From DAHUXD01 sp963736455 (GTDB lineage Bacteria > Acidobacteriota > Thermoanaerobaculia > UBA5066 > Gp7-AA6), in the NCBI GenBank assembly GCA_963736455.1, contig CAVTON010000001.1, positions 2,604,001 through 2,668,000 of the forward strand: DNA of 64,000 nt. Direction: 5' to 3'. Of this stretch, positions 1 to 10,127 are shown piece after piece. A model generated the notes under the pieces. The model worked only from the letters and a program-made list of their open reading frames with translations. It was not told where the DNA came from and did not search any database. A program made the position numbers and the translations under genes. The stretch's first letter is position 1; each line of letters opens with the position of its first letter.

Positions 1-3000
1 GCTACCAGTACCAGCTCACGGCTTACCACAGTCTCAAGTTCTGGCACTTCTCGGCTGCCGCGTGCCCGCCGAATACCCAATTCGCATGGATCGCGGGAGA
101 TCCGACGATTGGTGTGGGTTGGTCTCTGCTCCCGGGTTATGTGGTCAAGCGGGCGTCGGGCGTGACCGAGTACTACTCCCCAAACGGTGGAGTCTCCCAG
201 GTCACGCTCCCGACCAGTTCGCCCTACAGCACGGTGACGACGGACGGCAGTCATCTGAGGATCACTGGAAACTCGGCCAGCCCAACTTCTTACACGGTTG
301 AGTTCCCGGATGGAACAATCGGGGCGTTTGGTCACGCCTATGCTCCGCCCACGTCCAGCCCGACCTCGCTAGACTTCAGCAACCTTGACCATAGCGAAGG
401 AGCGTTGAGCCGCTACGGCCTAACGAGCATGCAGGATCGTTTTGGCAACTCGCTGATTACCGTCTCGTGGGGATCGGGGACGACCGCTGCACAGGTATCG
501 ACGATCACACTCGTGCCCTTCAACTCGACGATCACCTTTACTTGGACGACCTACCTGGGCGGTACGGGAATCACACGCCCGGTCCTCGACAATATTCTCT
601 TCCCGGCGGCATCCGGCAAGCAGCTCAAAGTCAAGTTCAACTTTCAGGACGGCATCTTCAACCGTAACTCGTTCGACAATTCGGCGATTACCGGCGGCTG
701 CAGCCCCGCTTCGCCCGCCCAGGTCAAGGTCCCCGAGCTCTCGTCGATCGCTTTCTCGGACCCGGGTAGCCCGGCGACGATCATTCCTTTTTCGTATTCC
801 ATGTCCTATCTCGGCACGGCCGGCATGGCGGTCCAGAAGCAGGGCGCTATCAACGTGATGACGCTTCCGAACGGAGGCACCGTCACGTACGGCTATTGCG
901 TGGTGGGCCCGATGCCGTGTGTCGTGGGCGCAAACTGCAATCCTTCGGCCGCTCGAACTCAAAATAACTGCGACGTTTACACGCCCGAGGATCCGGAACC
1001 GCCGCCGCCCGGCACGGCGGACTCTCCCGACGATTTCCATCCCCCGGGCCAGGTCTTCTTCGACGCGTCGCCCGCTGTTGGCTCCCGGGCGGAATTCGAT
1101 CCCTATGCGAACCGCACGAACACGATCACCTACGATCGCGACCAATTCAAGGGCCTGCTCGACGGAGTTGCCCAGGACTCGTTGGTGATTCGCCGGACCG
1201 CCGTGACTGTCTCGGGCAACGACGACATGCCGAACCCACTCGGAACCCCCTCGTTCGTGCGTCGCTACTACTTCAAAGTGGATAGCAACGACCCCAACAA
1301 CCCGCGCGGCGCCGCAGGCATCGAGCTCGACCGCCGATACTTCAATGGCACGGACGTGACGCAACCGCCTGTCCGGACTCAGATCAGTTGCTACGCCTCC
1401 GGCGGCTGCGGCTATGGCAACGACGACGGCGAGTTCCTCGACTACGACTTCACGACCACGGGGCGCAGACCGCCGACATCGGTCGTCACCTGGTACGGCG
1501 CCGCGTCGTCGACGAGCCCCGGAACCTGCTCCAGCGGTACCACGAAGTGCAGCGCCGTCGTCAATTCCACCTACGAATCCGTCGCCGGGCAGTACAAGAC
1601 AGTTCAGATGACCAGCACTCTCCCGAACACGGACACTCGCACAGTCGAGACGAATTGGACCTACACCACGAATCTTCCTCCGACCGGGCACTGGGTCCTC
1701 GGTCTCTTCGACCACCGTTACACGTGGGACGGTGGGGGTTCCGTTCCGTCCGGCTCGAATGGCGACACGGTCGTCCGCCAGCACTTCGACTTCGATGTGG
1801 ACGGCTTCTTGAACGAGATCGACACCTGGGACTCGCCGTCGGGCAAGGCGATCGGTCAGTGTTTCTACCAGAGCGCCTCCGGGGATGGCACAGTCGCCGA
1901 CGAGTATTCGCAGACCTTCTCCTCGCCATCCGAGCCGGCCGGTACGCTCTGTGCGGCGTCGATTCCTTCGACCGGCAGCGGCGGCGACGTCTTCGGCCAG
2001 CACCACTCCTACGCCAGCCTGCTTCCGGCCCAGACGTACTGGCGCAATGGGACCGGTTCGATCGGCTGGAACTCGCTCGACGTCGTTCGAGACACGAAAA
2101 CGGGCTTCATCACCGACAACCGCGACCCGAACTACACTTCGACGAACAACTTGAAGACGAGCTACACCTACGACGTGATGGGCCGCGTCATCCAGATCCA
2201 GCCCCCGGGCGGCTCGGCCGTCGAGTGGCCGACGACGTTCTGCTACATCCCGAAGCTCTCGACCTCCACCGGCCTCGTTCTCATCAAGAAGATCAAGCAG
2301 ACGCCGACGCTCGATCCCAACTCGACCACGGGCATCTGTCAGCGGGACGACGCGTCGGTGACCGGCCCGATCCTCGGCCAGCAACTGGACGGCTTCGGCC
2401 GAGCCGTGCGGGAGTTGCGGCGCAATAACAAGGCCCTCTCGACCGGCTCTTACTTCGAGACCAAAGACACCTGGTTCGACACGGCCGGGCACCTCAAGTT
2501 CTCGGGCGACTGGCGGCCCTGCGGGACGGGGTCGGGTACGACGAACGTCGGCAGCTGCTCCGTCAACCAGTCGGTCTTCACGGGCCCCGGCAAGTTTTTC
2601 GCCTACTTCGACGCCTTCGGCAGGGCGGGCGGGTTTGCGGACGTGAACGGGGCGAACTACGCCAGCGAGGTGCTACTCGATCGAACCGACACGCGCGTGT
2701 CGCCCGCCATTCCGTTCAGCGATTCCTACGAGCAGGCGCAGACGATGTGCGTCAACGGCACCTGGTCGGGCAGCACGTGCTCGGGGGCGATCGGCGGTAA
2801 CAGCGGCGCCTACAGCGCCACAGAGCTCGACAACCTCGGGCGAATCACCAAGGAGACTGAACCTAACACCACCAGCGGCGCTCTCTCCTCGGACACGACG
2901 ACCTACAGCTACAACATTCTCGATCAGTCCGACCAGGTCGTCCAGTTGACGTCAGGCTCGTCGCAGACGCGCACTTTTACCTACTCGGCCTTCGGCTTTC

Positions 3001-5738
3001 TGAAGTCCGAGCAGACGCCCGAGAATGGGCAGTCGGGCAACGCAACGACGACCTACAGTTCCTACGGGAGTCTCGGCAACCTGCTGGCCAAGTCGGACGG
3101 CTATCCGACCTCGACGACCTATGCGTACTCGTACGATGCGGCCGGGCGCCTGACTCTGGTCGACGCCGGTGGGGCCGAGTTTCTGAGCAATTGCTACGAC
3201 GGAACCGGCATCTGCGGAGACACCTCAGTATCCAACTTCGCCGGCGGCAGCTTTCCCAAGGGGCGCCTGACCCGGCGTGTGGGCCTGAACCAGATTCCCT
3301 TCCAGGCGGCGTTGGTCTTCGATGACTTCTCATATTCGGCCTCGAGCGGCCGCCTGAGCGCGATGACGACGTCGGTCGGGTCGAAGGCGACGGATCTCAC
3401 CAAGAACGGGTTTGGCTTGCCGGTGACGCAGAGTTGGACCTACAACACGCTCGGCGCCATCGCCACCCACGTTCACCCGAGACCGTCGGGCTCGGCGACG
3501 ACCCTGACCGTCAACGACTCGACCTACACGGCAGGGTTCCTCACGAACGTGACGGCGACGAAGCAGGGGGGCGGAAACCAGCAGATCGTCGCCTCCAACT
3601 ACCACGAGAGCGGCAGGCTTTCGGATTACACGGTGGGCAGCTCGCCGGCCGTGACGACGACGGTTTCGGCGGATTCGGTGATTCCGTCGCGTCCGTCGAG
3701 GTTCCTCGCCAAGACTCCGAGCACGACGCTGTGGGACAGCGGGAGCTATGTGTACGACGGGGGCAGCAGCGTCAAGAAGATCGGGACGACCGACACGTTC
3801 GCGTATGACGGCCGTTCGCGGATCACCTCGGCCGCGTACACGGGCACGGGCGGGGGAACGCAGGGGTTCACCTTCGATCGTTACGGTAACCTGACGTCGA
3901 AGACGGGGATCAACGCGGTGCCGTTGACGACGACGGCGACGACGAATCACCTGATCGGGACGATCGGGACGTACGACGACCGCGGCAACCTCGCGACGTT
4001 TACGAGCGGGGCCGGGACTCAGACCGTGTTCCACGACCTCCTGAACCGGATGTACCGTACGGTCGATACGTCGGGATCGGACATGGTCTACCTCTACGAC
4101 GGTGGGGGCGAGCGCATCGCGAAGTTCCCGACGGATCTCGGGGCGACGCGTCGGGAGTTCGCGCGGGTGATCATCGAGGGTCGAGGGGACACCGGGCTGA
4201 CGTGCCCGGCGCACACGAACGCGGGCGGGTTTGTGGACGTGCCGTGCGACACGAATCCGAACGACGGGAAATATGTCAACCAGATGGGCGTGGTGGGGAT
4301 CACGGGCGGGTGCGGGGGCGGGGACTACTGTCCGAACGATCCGACCACGAGGCAACAGGCCGCGGTGTTCTTCCTGAAGGGGGAGGCGATCCACTGCCCG
4401 CTGGGGACGGTGGGTTGCGCCTGGACGCCTCCGGCGTGCACGCCGCCCCCGAATCAGCGATTTGCGGACGTGCCGTGTCCGAGTCAGTATGCGGACTGGA
4501 TCGAGGAGCTGGCGGATGAGGGGATCACGGCCGGATGCGGGAGCGGCAACTTCTGCCCGACGCAGGTGTTGGGATCGTGGCAGATGCTGGCGTGGGCGCA
4601 GAAGGTCTGGCCGGGATACTGCCCGCTGCCGCGGACCTCGGTGCTGACGTACCGGGACGAAGGAGCGCGGGTGATCACGGAGGCCAACCAGCTCACCTCT
4701 GGCGACGACACTTCGGAGACGATCACGTATCCGCGGGACAACGTGTTCCTGGGGAGCCAGCTCGTCTCCTCGGCGGTGTGGACGGGGACGACGCCGAGCT
4801 ATCAGTTCTTCGCGGTGGACCATCTGGGGTCGACGCGGCTGGCGACGGACATGGCGGGGACGATCGTGGAGTCGTACAAGTACTGGCCGTACGGGGACGA
4901 CGGTCCGGGGGCGGGCACGGCGAACCAGAGGCTGACGTTTGCGGGGATGGAGCGGGACACGGAGAACAAGCACTACTTCGACCACGCACGGACCCAGGAC
5001 TTCAACATCGGGAGGTTTGTGTCGGCGGACCCGATGTGGGGGGGGCAGGGGGCGCCGCAGAGCTGGAATCGGTATAGCTATGTGATGAACCAGCCGACGG
5101 CACTTACCGACCCGTTGGGCTACGCAGCTCCTGCGAATGATTGTTCGGTGGCCAAGGGCGACTGTCCTTGGCAATACTATGACTTCGGCTTTGGGCCTGA
5201 CGGTGGAGGCTCCACTGGGTACGGGGGAGGGGGCAGCGGAGCCAATGGGAGCACGAGGGATGTCACGAATTCGTTCAGTCACGGTCGCTTTCCTTGTGCT
5301 GCCGGGGCAACGGCCGCTGTCGGAGCGTTGAAGAGTGACTTCAGCGCCTTCGCGAACTTTAGTGGCGCCTTCGGACCTGCAGGTCTAGATGTTTCCAGAG
5401 CCGATGTCCAGTTTACCGGCAGTGTCGTGCTGGGTAATAATATTCAGATTGCCGATACGAACAGTCCTGGACCCGACTTTCATGTAGCCGTTAACGTCAG
5501 GTCGAGCTCTAACGCTCGTTTCGCTTTCGAGACGCTTCCCGGGCACGTACTGTATCCGGCCTCAATTACTTTTGCGGCCAACGACGTGGGAGCCGGCCGG
5601 ATTGGCTTCGCGGTCGTCGTCGCCGGCGACTTTGCTGGGCCAACTGAGCACTTGGGTTACAACCTCGGCGGCAAGGATCTCGAGGCGAAGATCTGGAATA
5701 ACTTGATCAGCAACGTTCAAGCGTGGTGCAAACCATGA
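1..5738 (+). CDS. Rhs/YD-repeat protein with SLH insertion and variable C-terminal tip (5' end outside window)
   Basis: The reading frame is open from base 3, so the start codon lies before the window and about 1,912 residues are visible. Many YD repeats are present, for example YDVMGRVIQ, YDAAGRLTL and YDDRGNLAT. The Rhs-associated core follows: YLYDGGGERIAKF near 4087, DHLGSTRLATD near 4820, and GRFVSADP to WNRYSYVMN to TDPLG ending at 5120. Between the first two landmarks (about 4150-4640) sit two SLH-like modules with FVDVPC/FADVPC and GITxGCGxGxxCP motifs. After DPLG comes a roughly 205-residue tip with no motif I recognise and visibly more AT-rich codons. Rhs proteins form shells that deliver or display a C-terminal toxin or adhesin. 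Export by surface display is inferred from the SLH modules, because the N-terminus is not visible. The stop overlaps the next gene (ATGA). Confidence 0.9.
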   Translation, partial: YQYQLTAYHSLKFWHFSAAACPPNTQFAWIAGDPTIGVGWSLLPGYVVKRASGVTEYYSPNGGVSQVTLPTSSPYSTVTTDGSHLRITGNSASPTSYTVEFPDGTIGAFGHAYAPPTSSPTSLDFSNLDHSEGALSRYGLTSMQDRFGNSLITVSWGSGTTAAQVSTITLVPFNSTITFTWTTYLGGTGITRPVLDNILFPAASGKQLKVKFNFQDGIFNRNSFDNSAITGGCSPASPAQVKVPELSSIAFSDPGSPATIIPFSYSMSYLGTAGMAVQKQGAINVMTLPNGGTVTYGYCVVGPMPCVVGANCNPSAARTQNNCDVYTPEDPEPPPPGTADSPDDFHPPGQVFFDASPAVGSRAEFDPYANRTNTITYDRDQFKGLLDGVAQDSLVIRRTAVTVSGNDDMPNPLGTPSFVRRYYFKVDSNDPNNPRGAAGIELDRRYFNGTDVTQPPVRTQISCYASGGCGYGNDDGEFLDYDFTTTGRRPPTSVVTWYGAASSTSPGTCSSGTTKCSAVVNSTYESVAGQYKTVQMTSTLPNTDTRTVETNWTYTTNLPPTGHWVLGLFDHRYTWDGGGSVPSGSNGDTVVRQHFDFDVDGFLNEIDTWDSPSGKAIGQCFYQSASGDGTVADEYSQTFSSPSEPAGTLCAASIPSTGSGGDVFGQHHSYASLLPAQTYWRNGTGSIGWNSLDVVRDTKTGFITDNRDPNYTSTNNLKTSYTYDVMGRVIQIQPPGGSAVEWPTTFCYIPKLSTSTGLVLIKKIKQTPTLDPNSTTGICQRDDASVTGPILGQQLDGFGRAVRELRRNNKALSTGSYFETKDTWFDTAGHLKFSGDWRPCGTGSGTTNVGSCSVNQSVFTGPGKFFAYFDAFGRAGGFADVNGANYASEVLLDRTDTRVSPAIPFSDSYEQAQTMCVNGTWSGSTCSGAIGGNSGAYSATELDNLGRITKETEPNTTSGALSSDTTTYSYNILDQSDQVVQLTSGSSQTRTFTYSAFGFLKSEQTPENGQSGNATTTYSSYGSLGNLLAKSDGYPTSTTYAYSYDAAGRLTLVDAGGAEFLSNCYDGTGICGDTSVSNFAGGSFPKGRLTRRVGLNQIPFQAALVFDDFSYSASSGRLSAMTTSVGSKATDLTKNGFGLPVTQSWTYNTLGAIATHVHPRPSGSATTLTVNDSTYTAGFLTNVTATKQGGGNQQIVASNYHESGRLSDYTVGSSPAVTTTVSADSVIPSRPSRFLAKTPSTTLWDSGSYVYDGGSSVKKIGTTDTFAYDGRSRITSAAYTGTGGGTQGFTFDRYGNLTSKTGINAVPLTTTATTNHLIGTIGTYDDRGNLATFTSGAGTQTVFHDLLNRMYRTVDTSGSDMVYLYDGGGERIAKFPTDLGATRREFARVIIEGRGDTGLTCPAHTNAGGFVDVPCDTNPNDGKYVNQMGVVGITGGCGGGDYCPNDPTTRQQAAVFFLKGEAIHCPLGTVGCAWTPPACTPPPNQRFADVPCPSQYADWIEELADEGITAGCGSGNFCPTQVLGSWQMLAWAQKVWPGYCPLPRTSVLTYRDEGARVITEANQLTSGDDTSETITYPRDNVFLGSQLVSSAVWTGTTPSYQFFAVDHLGSTRLATDMAGTIVESYKYWPYGDDGPGAGTANQRLTFAGMERDTENKHYFDHARTQDFNIGRFVSADPMWGGQGAPQSWNRYSYVMNQPTALTDPLGYAAPANDCSVAKGDCPWQYYDFGFGPDGGGSTGYGGGGSGANGSTRDVTNSFSHGRFPCAAGATAAVGALKSDFSAFANFSGAFGPAGLDVSRADVQFTGSVVLGNNIQIADTNSPGPDFHVAVNVRSSSNARFAFETLPGHVLYPASITFAANDVGAGRIGFAVVVAGDFAGPTEHLGYNLGGKDLEAKIWNNLISNVQAWCKP

Positions 5739-6064
5739 TCCGCTCGTTACTTGGCTTCGACCAATCAAAGTCGGCCGGACACGCCATCGTACGCGCCGCT
5801 GTGCTTGTTAGCTTCGGCCTACTTCTAATCGATCTGTTGTCGTCACAGGGGAACAGCCCTTTGAGGGAATGGGAACGCCCGGTGTTGTATTGGTGGACGA
5901 TCGTGGCAATCTCGGCGCTTCCTTTCGTGGCGATCCTTGCTTGGGCGCTGCGAGGGCGTGCGAACGAGAGGTTGGCGTTGGTTGTTGATGCCTGTTTCGC
6001 GTTGGCTTGGACCGGCGCTTATGTTCTGGTGGGCCTCTATGTTGCCCATCGGTTCGTACTGTAA
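5735..6064 (+). CDS. small membrane protein, possible immunity partner of Rhs tip 1
   Basis: 109 residues starting at an ATG that overlaps the Rhs stop codon (ATGA at 5735-5738), which implies translational coupling. Three hydrophobic segments are visible: AAVLVSFGLLLIDLL (about residues 20-37), TIVAISALPFVAILAWAL (about 53-72) and ACFALAWTGAYVLVGLYV (about 84-102). I recognise no family. Its position directly behind a variable Rhs tip, repeated in the other cassettes by unrelated small envelope proteins, suggests an immunity or accessory role. A membrane location would suit a toxin acting on the membrane or periplasm. That function is inferred from position only. GC content is lower than in the Rhs core. 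Confidence 0.7.
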   Translation: MIRSLLGFDQSKSAGHAIVRAAVLVSFGLLLIDLLSSQGNSPLREWERPVLYWWTIVAISALPFVAILAWALRGRANERLALVVDACFALAWTGAYVLVGLYVAHRFVL

Positions 6065-6094
6065 CCGTGCGAGGATCAATCGTAGGATCAATCG

Positions 6095-6133
6095 GGTCAA
6101 TCGTGCATTCCTGTTATTCGCGCCCGCGCGAGT
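6095..6133 (+). repeat. cassette-leader repeat R1 (partial)
   Basis: A partial copy of the leader found before each Rhs cassette: GGTCAATCG, then TGCATTCCTG(T)TATTC, then GCGCCCGCGCGAGTGA. It runs straight into a short stretch of Rhs core sequence (GATCATCGAGGGTCGAGGGG), so an extra, mostly deleted cassette once stood here. Confidence 0.7.
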
Positions 6134-6209
6134 GATCATCGAGGGTCGAGGGGACGGCGGGCTGACGTGCACGGCGCACACGAGCGCGGGAGGGTTTGCG
6201 GACGTGCGG

Positions 6210-6300
6210 GGTCAATCGGGGTCAATCGTGCATTCCTGCATTCCTGTATTCGCGCCCGCGCGAGTGAGCATCCGGGTGAGCTGGGGTCAGTCTTCCTGTG
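6210..6300 (+). repeat. cassette-leader repeat R2
   Basis: Starts with the tandem unit GGTCAATCG-GGGTCAATCG, then TGCATTCCTG (here with CATTCCTG duplicated), CGCGCCCGCGCGAGTGAGC and GGTGAGCTGGGGTCAG, ending exactly where homology to the Rhs core begins (tctacctctacg at 6301). This leader sequence is absent before the matching point (4087) in the long Rhs gene. Confidence 0.8.
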
Positions 6301-7890
6301 TCTACCTCTACGACGGTGGGGGCGAGCGCATCGCGAAGTTTCCGACGGATCTCGGGGCGACGCAGCGGGAGTTCGCGCGAGTGATCATCGAGGGGCGAGG
6401 GGACGGCGGCGGTGGTGGGGATCACGGGCGGGGGCGGGAACTACTGTCCGAATGACCCGACCACGAGGCAACAGGCCGCGGTGTTCTTCCTGAAGGGGGA
6501 GGCGATCCACTGTCCGCTGGGGACGGTGGGTTGTACCTGGACGCCTCCGGCGTGCACGCCGCCCCCGAATCAGCGATTTGCGGACGTGCCGTGTCCGAGT
6601 CAGTATGCGGACTGGATCGAGGAGCTGGCCGACGAGGGGATCACGGCCGGATGCGGGAGCGGCAACTTCTGCCCGACGCAGATGTTGGGATCGTGGCAGA
6701 TGCTGGCGTGGGCGCAGAAGGTCTGGCCGGGATACTGCCCGCTGCCGCGGACGTCGGTGCTAACGTACCGGGACGAAGGAGCGCGGGTGATCACGGAGGC
6801 CAACCAGCTCACCTCTGGCGACGACACTTCGGAGACGATCACGTACCCGCGGGACAACGTGTTCCTGGGGAGCCAGCTGGTCTCCTCGGCGGTGTGGACG
6901 GGGACGACGCCGAGCTATCAGTTCTTCGCGGTGGACCATCTGGGGTCGACGCGGCTGGCGACGGACATGACGGGGCTGATCGTGGAGTCGTACAAGTACT
7001 GGCCGTACGGGGACGACGGTCCGGGGACGGGCACGGCGAACCAGAGGCTGACGTTTGCGGGGATGGAGAGGGACACGGAGAACAAGCACTACTTCGACCA
7101 CGCGCGGACGCAGGACTTCAACATCGGGAGATTTATTTCGGCGGACAGGGTGTGGGGAGGGCAGGGGGCCCCGCAGAGCTGGAATCGGTATTCGTACGTC
7201 TTGAATAACCCTATGAGTCTGACCGACCCATGGGGGCTCGCCACCCACGCGTCGTGGTGTGATGGACCTTGCCCTTGGATCACTTGGTTCATTGATCTGT
7301 TTGGGGCAGGGCCGCCAACGTCAGGCGGAGGTCCGAGCGGTGAGGGCGGCATTACAACCGGGCGGACGTGCCAACAGATTGCTGCGAGCGCACCCTCCGG
7401 CGACGCGGTGGCTCGCGCCGGCCAGGCGGCCGCTAGCGGCGCAGCGACTTTTGCGGATGCAATCTTGCATCCAGTCGACTTCGCCATGGGAACAGCGGAT
7501 GCTGGTGGAATGACTCTAGGATGGCTCACGGGGTCCGGACCGTCGACAATGGACTTTGGTCCGGAGTCTGTTCAAGCGGCCCAAATGGCATCGTCGCCCA
7601 TGGTCGCCCAAGCTGTTCGGGCACATCTGGCGACCGGCAGAGAGCCGCCCGCGAAGTTTGGCGTCCTTCAGTTTCTAGCAGCTGGAGTTAATCCAACACA
7701 GCAATTTGTCGGCTCCTTTAACTACGGCTTCACGCAGCAGGGCGAAATACTTCAGATGAACATCAGAAACACGACCAGCTTTGACTCAGCGACGTACCAT
7801 AGGACGCATTTGGACTGGGAGAGGCCTGGCGCGATGTCGAACGTGTCCCAGACTGTCACCATAAATATTCCATGCAAGATTCCGGGTTGA
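6301..7890 (+). pseudogene. orphan Rhs C-terminal cassette 2 (frameshifted core, intact tip)
   Basis: A near-identical copy of the 3' core of the long Rhs gene begins at 6301. A deletion of about 98 bases near 6402-6415 removes the first SLH module and shifts the frame. From about 6412 the frame is open again through the second SLH module, DHLGSTRL, the GRFISADRVWGG region and TDPWG (7236) to the stop at 7890. The tip of about 217 residues is unrelated to the others; it includes an Ala-rich stretch and a C-terminal part rich in Asn, Thr and Phe. The core suggests a recombination donor or relic rather than a complete protein. A GTG at 6412 could initiate a truncated product. The last 19 bases overlap the following lipoprotein gene. 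Confidence 0.75.
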
Positions 7891-8339
7891 GACGCACGCT
7901 CGTCACCGTCGCTCTTGTCGCGTCCGTGGCTGGCGCGTGCGCGGCAGGTTGTGGCAGAGGCGGCGAGACGGCGCGTGAAGCTGACGTATTTGGTACATAT
8001 CAGTACCGGGGACCCCGGACAACCGAGCAGCACGGAAGGGAGACGTTGGTTCTCAAGGACGACGGGACGTTTATGCAGACGTACCAAGCGGCACACTCGC
8101 CTTCTGCACTAGAGCACGTCGGCCGCTGGAGAATGGTGAGCAACGAGGACGGCGTGTTCGTTGATCTCGACGGCGCTCGTACATGGGGTTTTGAACGATG
8201 GGGATCGCTTGATTCAACGGATCGGCTCCGAAACGCTCGTCTTCCTATTGAATCCAAGTCTGGGAGCGTAGAATTGATCCTTAGCTACGACACCGATGAG
8301 GCATTTGTCATGAAGCTGGGCGGCCCGCGGCGGAGGTAG
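7872..8339 (+). CDS. small lipoprotein, possible immunity partner of Rhs tip 2
   Basis: 155 residues. The N-terminus is a signal peptide (RRTLVTVALVASVAGACAAG) with a cysteine in a lipobox-like context (ACAAGC), so a lipid-anchored periplasmic or outer-membrane protein is likely. The mature part holds a short beta-rich domain (FGTYQYRG, LVLKDDGTF, GRWRMV), reminiscent of small periplasmic lipocalin-like folds, though I cannot assign a family. The start lies inside the end of the preceding Rhs cassette (7872-7890), so the pair looks coupled. An immunity role is inferred from position only. The ATG context before the signal peptide is the only plausible start. Confidence 0.7.
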   Translation: MQDSGLRRTLVTVALVASVAGACAAGCGRGGETAREADVFGTYQYRGPRTTEQHGRETLVLKDDGTFMQTYQAAHSPSALEHVGRWRMVSNEDGVFVDLDGARTWGFERWGSLDSTDRLRNARLPIESKSGSVELILSYDTDEAFVMKLGGPRRR

Positions 8340-8363
8340 ACGCCTGCCCGAGGATTAATCGGT

Positions 8364-8448
8364 GGGGTCAATCGGGGTCAATCGTGCATTCCTGTATTCC
8401 CCCCCGCGCGCGTGAGCATCCGGGTGAGCTGGGGTCAGGCTTCCTATG
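8364..8448 (+). repeat. cassette-leader repeat R3
   Basis: Full leader: GGGGTCAATCG twice, TGCATTCCTGTATTCC, a GC-rich tract and GGTGAGCTGGGGTCAGG, ending at the first base of core homology (8449). The GTG at 8412 inside the leader is in frame with the downstream core (VSIRVSWGQ-YVYLYDGG), so the repeat may supply a start codon. Confidence 0.8.
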
Positions 8449-10127
8449 TCTACCTCTACGACGGCGGTGGCGAGCGCATCGCGAAGTTCCCGACGGATCT
8501 CGGGGCGACGCGTCGGGAGTTCGCGCGGGTGATCATCGAGGGTCGAGGGGACACCGGGCTGACGTGCCCGGCGCACACGAACGCGGGCGGGTTTGTGGAC
8601 GTGCCGTGCGACACGAATCCGAACGACGGGAAATATATCAACCAGATGGGGGTGGTGGGGATCACGGGCGGGTGCGGGGGCGGGAACTACTGTCCGAATG
8701 ATCAGACCACGAGGCAACAGGCCGCGGTGTTCTTCCTGAAGGGGGAGGCGATCCACTGTCCGCTGGGGACGGTGGGTTGCGCCTGGACGCCTCCGGCGTG
8801 CACGCCGCCCCCGAATCAGCGATTTGCGGACGTGCCGTGTCCGAGTCAGTACGCGGATTGGATCGAGGAGCTGGCGGACGAGGGGGTGACGGCCGGATGC
8901 GGGAGCGGCAACTTCTGCCCGACGCAGGTGTTGGGATCGTGGCAGATGCTGGCGTGGGCGCAGAAGGTTTGGCCGGGATACTGCCCGCTGCCGCGGACGT
9001 CGGTGCTAACGTATCGGGACGAAGGGGCGCGTGTAATCACGGAGGCCAACCAGCTCACCTCTGGCGACGACACTTCGGAGACGATCACGTACCCGCGGGA
9101 CAACGTGTTCCTGGGGAGCCAGCTGGTCTCCTCGGCGGTGTGGACGGGGACGACGCCGAGCTATCAGTTCTTCGCGGTGGACCATCTGGGGTCGACGCGG
9201 CTGGCGACGGACATGGCAGGGCTGATCGTGGAGTCGTACAAGTACTGGCCGTACGGGGACGACGGTCCGGGGACGGGCACGGCGAACCAGAGGCTGACGT
9301 TTGCGGGGATGGAGCGGGACACGGAGAACAAGCACTACTTCGACCACGCGCGGACCCAGGACTTCAACCTGGGGAGGTTCGTTTCTGCGGATCGGGCGTG
9401 GGGAGGGCAGGGGGCGCCGCAGAGCTGGAATCGGTATGCCTATGTGATGAATCGGCCCACTTCGCTGATCGACCCGCTCGGTCTCTACGATAACTACGCT
9501 TGCTGGAACAACCCCGGATCAGACCCCCCACGAGGAACTTATCAACACTGCATCGTCTGGGATTGGTCAGCTGGCGGTGGCATTGGAAACGTGGGTGAAG
9601 GCGACGCCGGGAGCGGAAAGGATCCGGCGAGCGGGAAGAAAGGTCTTTTGCCCTGCACGGTCGAGAAGGCTGAAGCGCACAGCATGCAGGCTGGCCTTCA
9701 GAAGTTGACTGGCGGCCGATTTGGCAACTCGACCCTTGCGAGTGTTGTCCTAGGCAATCCTTTTGCGACGATACTGAACGGTGTAGGGACAGTACTCCAC
9801 ACGGCCGGGTCCCCGAGCGCGGGCGATAGCAGCAGAGCCCTGCTCCGAGAAGGTCGCGGCATAGCGAGTGAGGCAGGCCTCGGACAGGCTGGGAAAGTGC
9901 TCTCTAACGCGACCGTAGTAACAACAACGGCCGAGCTGTCGCTCCTGATGGCCCCCAATGGTGACGCTGCTATGAGTCTTGCGATCGAAACTGTGGAGCA
10001 GGCCGCTCCATTTGCAAGCGCTGCGGAAGTAGGCGTGCAGATGCTCGAGGACTTCGGGACTTTTAAGGGCTGGTTTGACCTTGGAGTGGTTGCATTGTCG
10101 GCAGGTGAGTGCGCGATGGGGGACTGA
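8412..10127 (+). CDS. orphan Rhs C-terminal cassette 3 (intact core with SLH pair, own tip)
   Basis: The only extra copy whose frame is open throughout. From 8449 to 9482 it matches the long gene's core base for base in length (1,034 bases in both, 4087-5120). It encodes YLYDGGGERIAKF, both SLH modules, DHLGSTRLATD and the GRFVSADRAWGG to DPLG end. The C-terminal tip (about 215 residues) is unique, with a Gly-rich hinge and then an Ala/Val-rich helical stretch near the end. A GTG at 8412 within the leader repeat could start a 571-residue protein lacking the Rhs shell and signal peptide, so its function alone is doubtful. More likely it is a silent or exchangeable tip cassette. The stop overlaps the next gene (TGATG). 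Confidence 0.8.
   Translation: MSIRVSWGQASYVYLYDGGGERIAKFPTDLGATRREFARVIIEGRGDTGLTCPAHTNAGGFVDVPCDTNPNDGKYINQMGVVGITGGCGGGNYCPNDQTTRQQAAVFFLKGEAIHCPLGTVGCAWTPPACTPPPNQRFADVPCPSQYADWIEELADEGVTAGCGSGNFCPTQVLGSWQMLAWAQKVWPGYCPLPRTSVLTYRDEGARVITEANQLTSGDDTSETITYPRDNVFLGSQLVSSAVWTGTTPSYQFFAVDHLGSTRLATDMAGLIVESYKYWPYGDDGPGTGTANQRLTFAGMERDTENKHYFDHARTQDFNLGRFVSADRAWGGQGAPQSWNRYAYVMNRPTSLIDPLGLYDNYACWNNPGSDPPRGTYQHCIVWDWSAGGGIGNVGEGDAGSGKDPASGKKGLLPCTVEKAEAHSMQAGLQKLTGGRFGNSTLASVVLGNPFATILNGVGTVLHTAGSPSAGDSSRALLREGRGIASEAGLGQAGKVLSNATVVTTTAELSLLMAPNGDAAMSLAIETVEQAAPFASAAEVGVQMLEDFGTFKGWFDLGVVALSAGECAMGD

Noticed and set aside
420..2492. Long open frame on the minus strand opposite the Rhs gene (and another at 3330-5282)
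   Set aside because: The products are Arg/Val/Asp-rich with no domain, and the plus strand clearly encodes YD repeats. Such long antisense frames are common in GC-rich codons.
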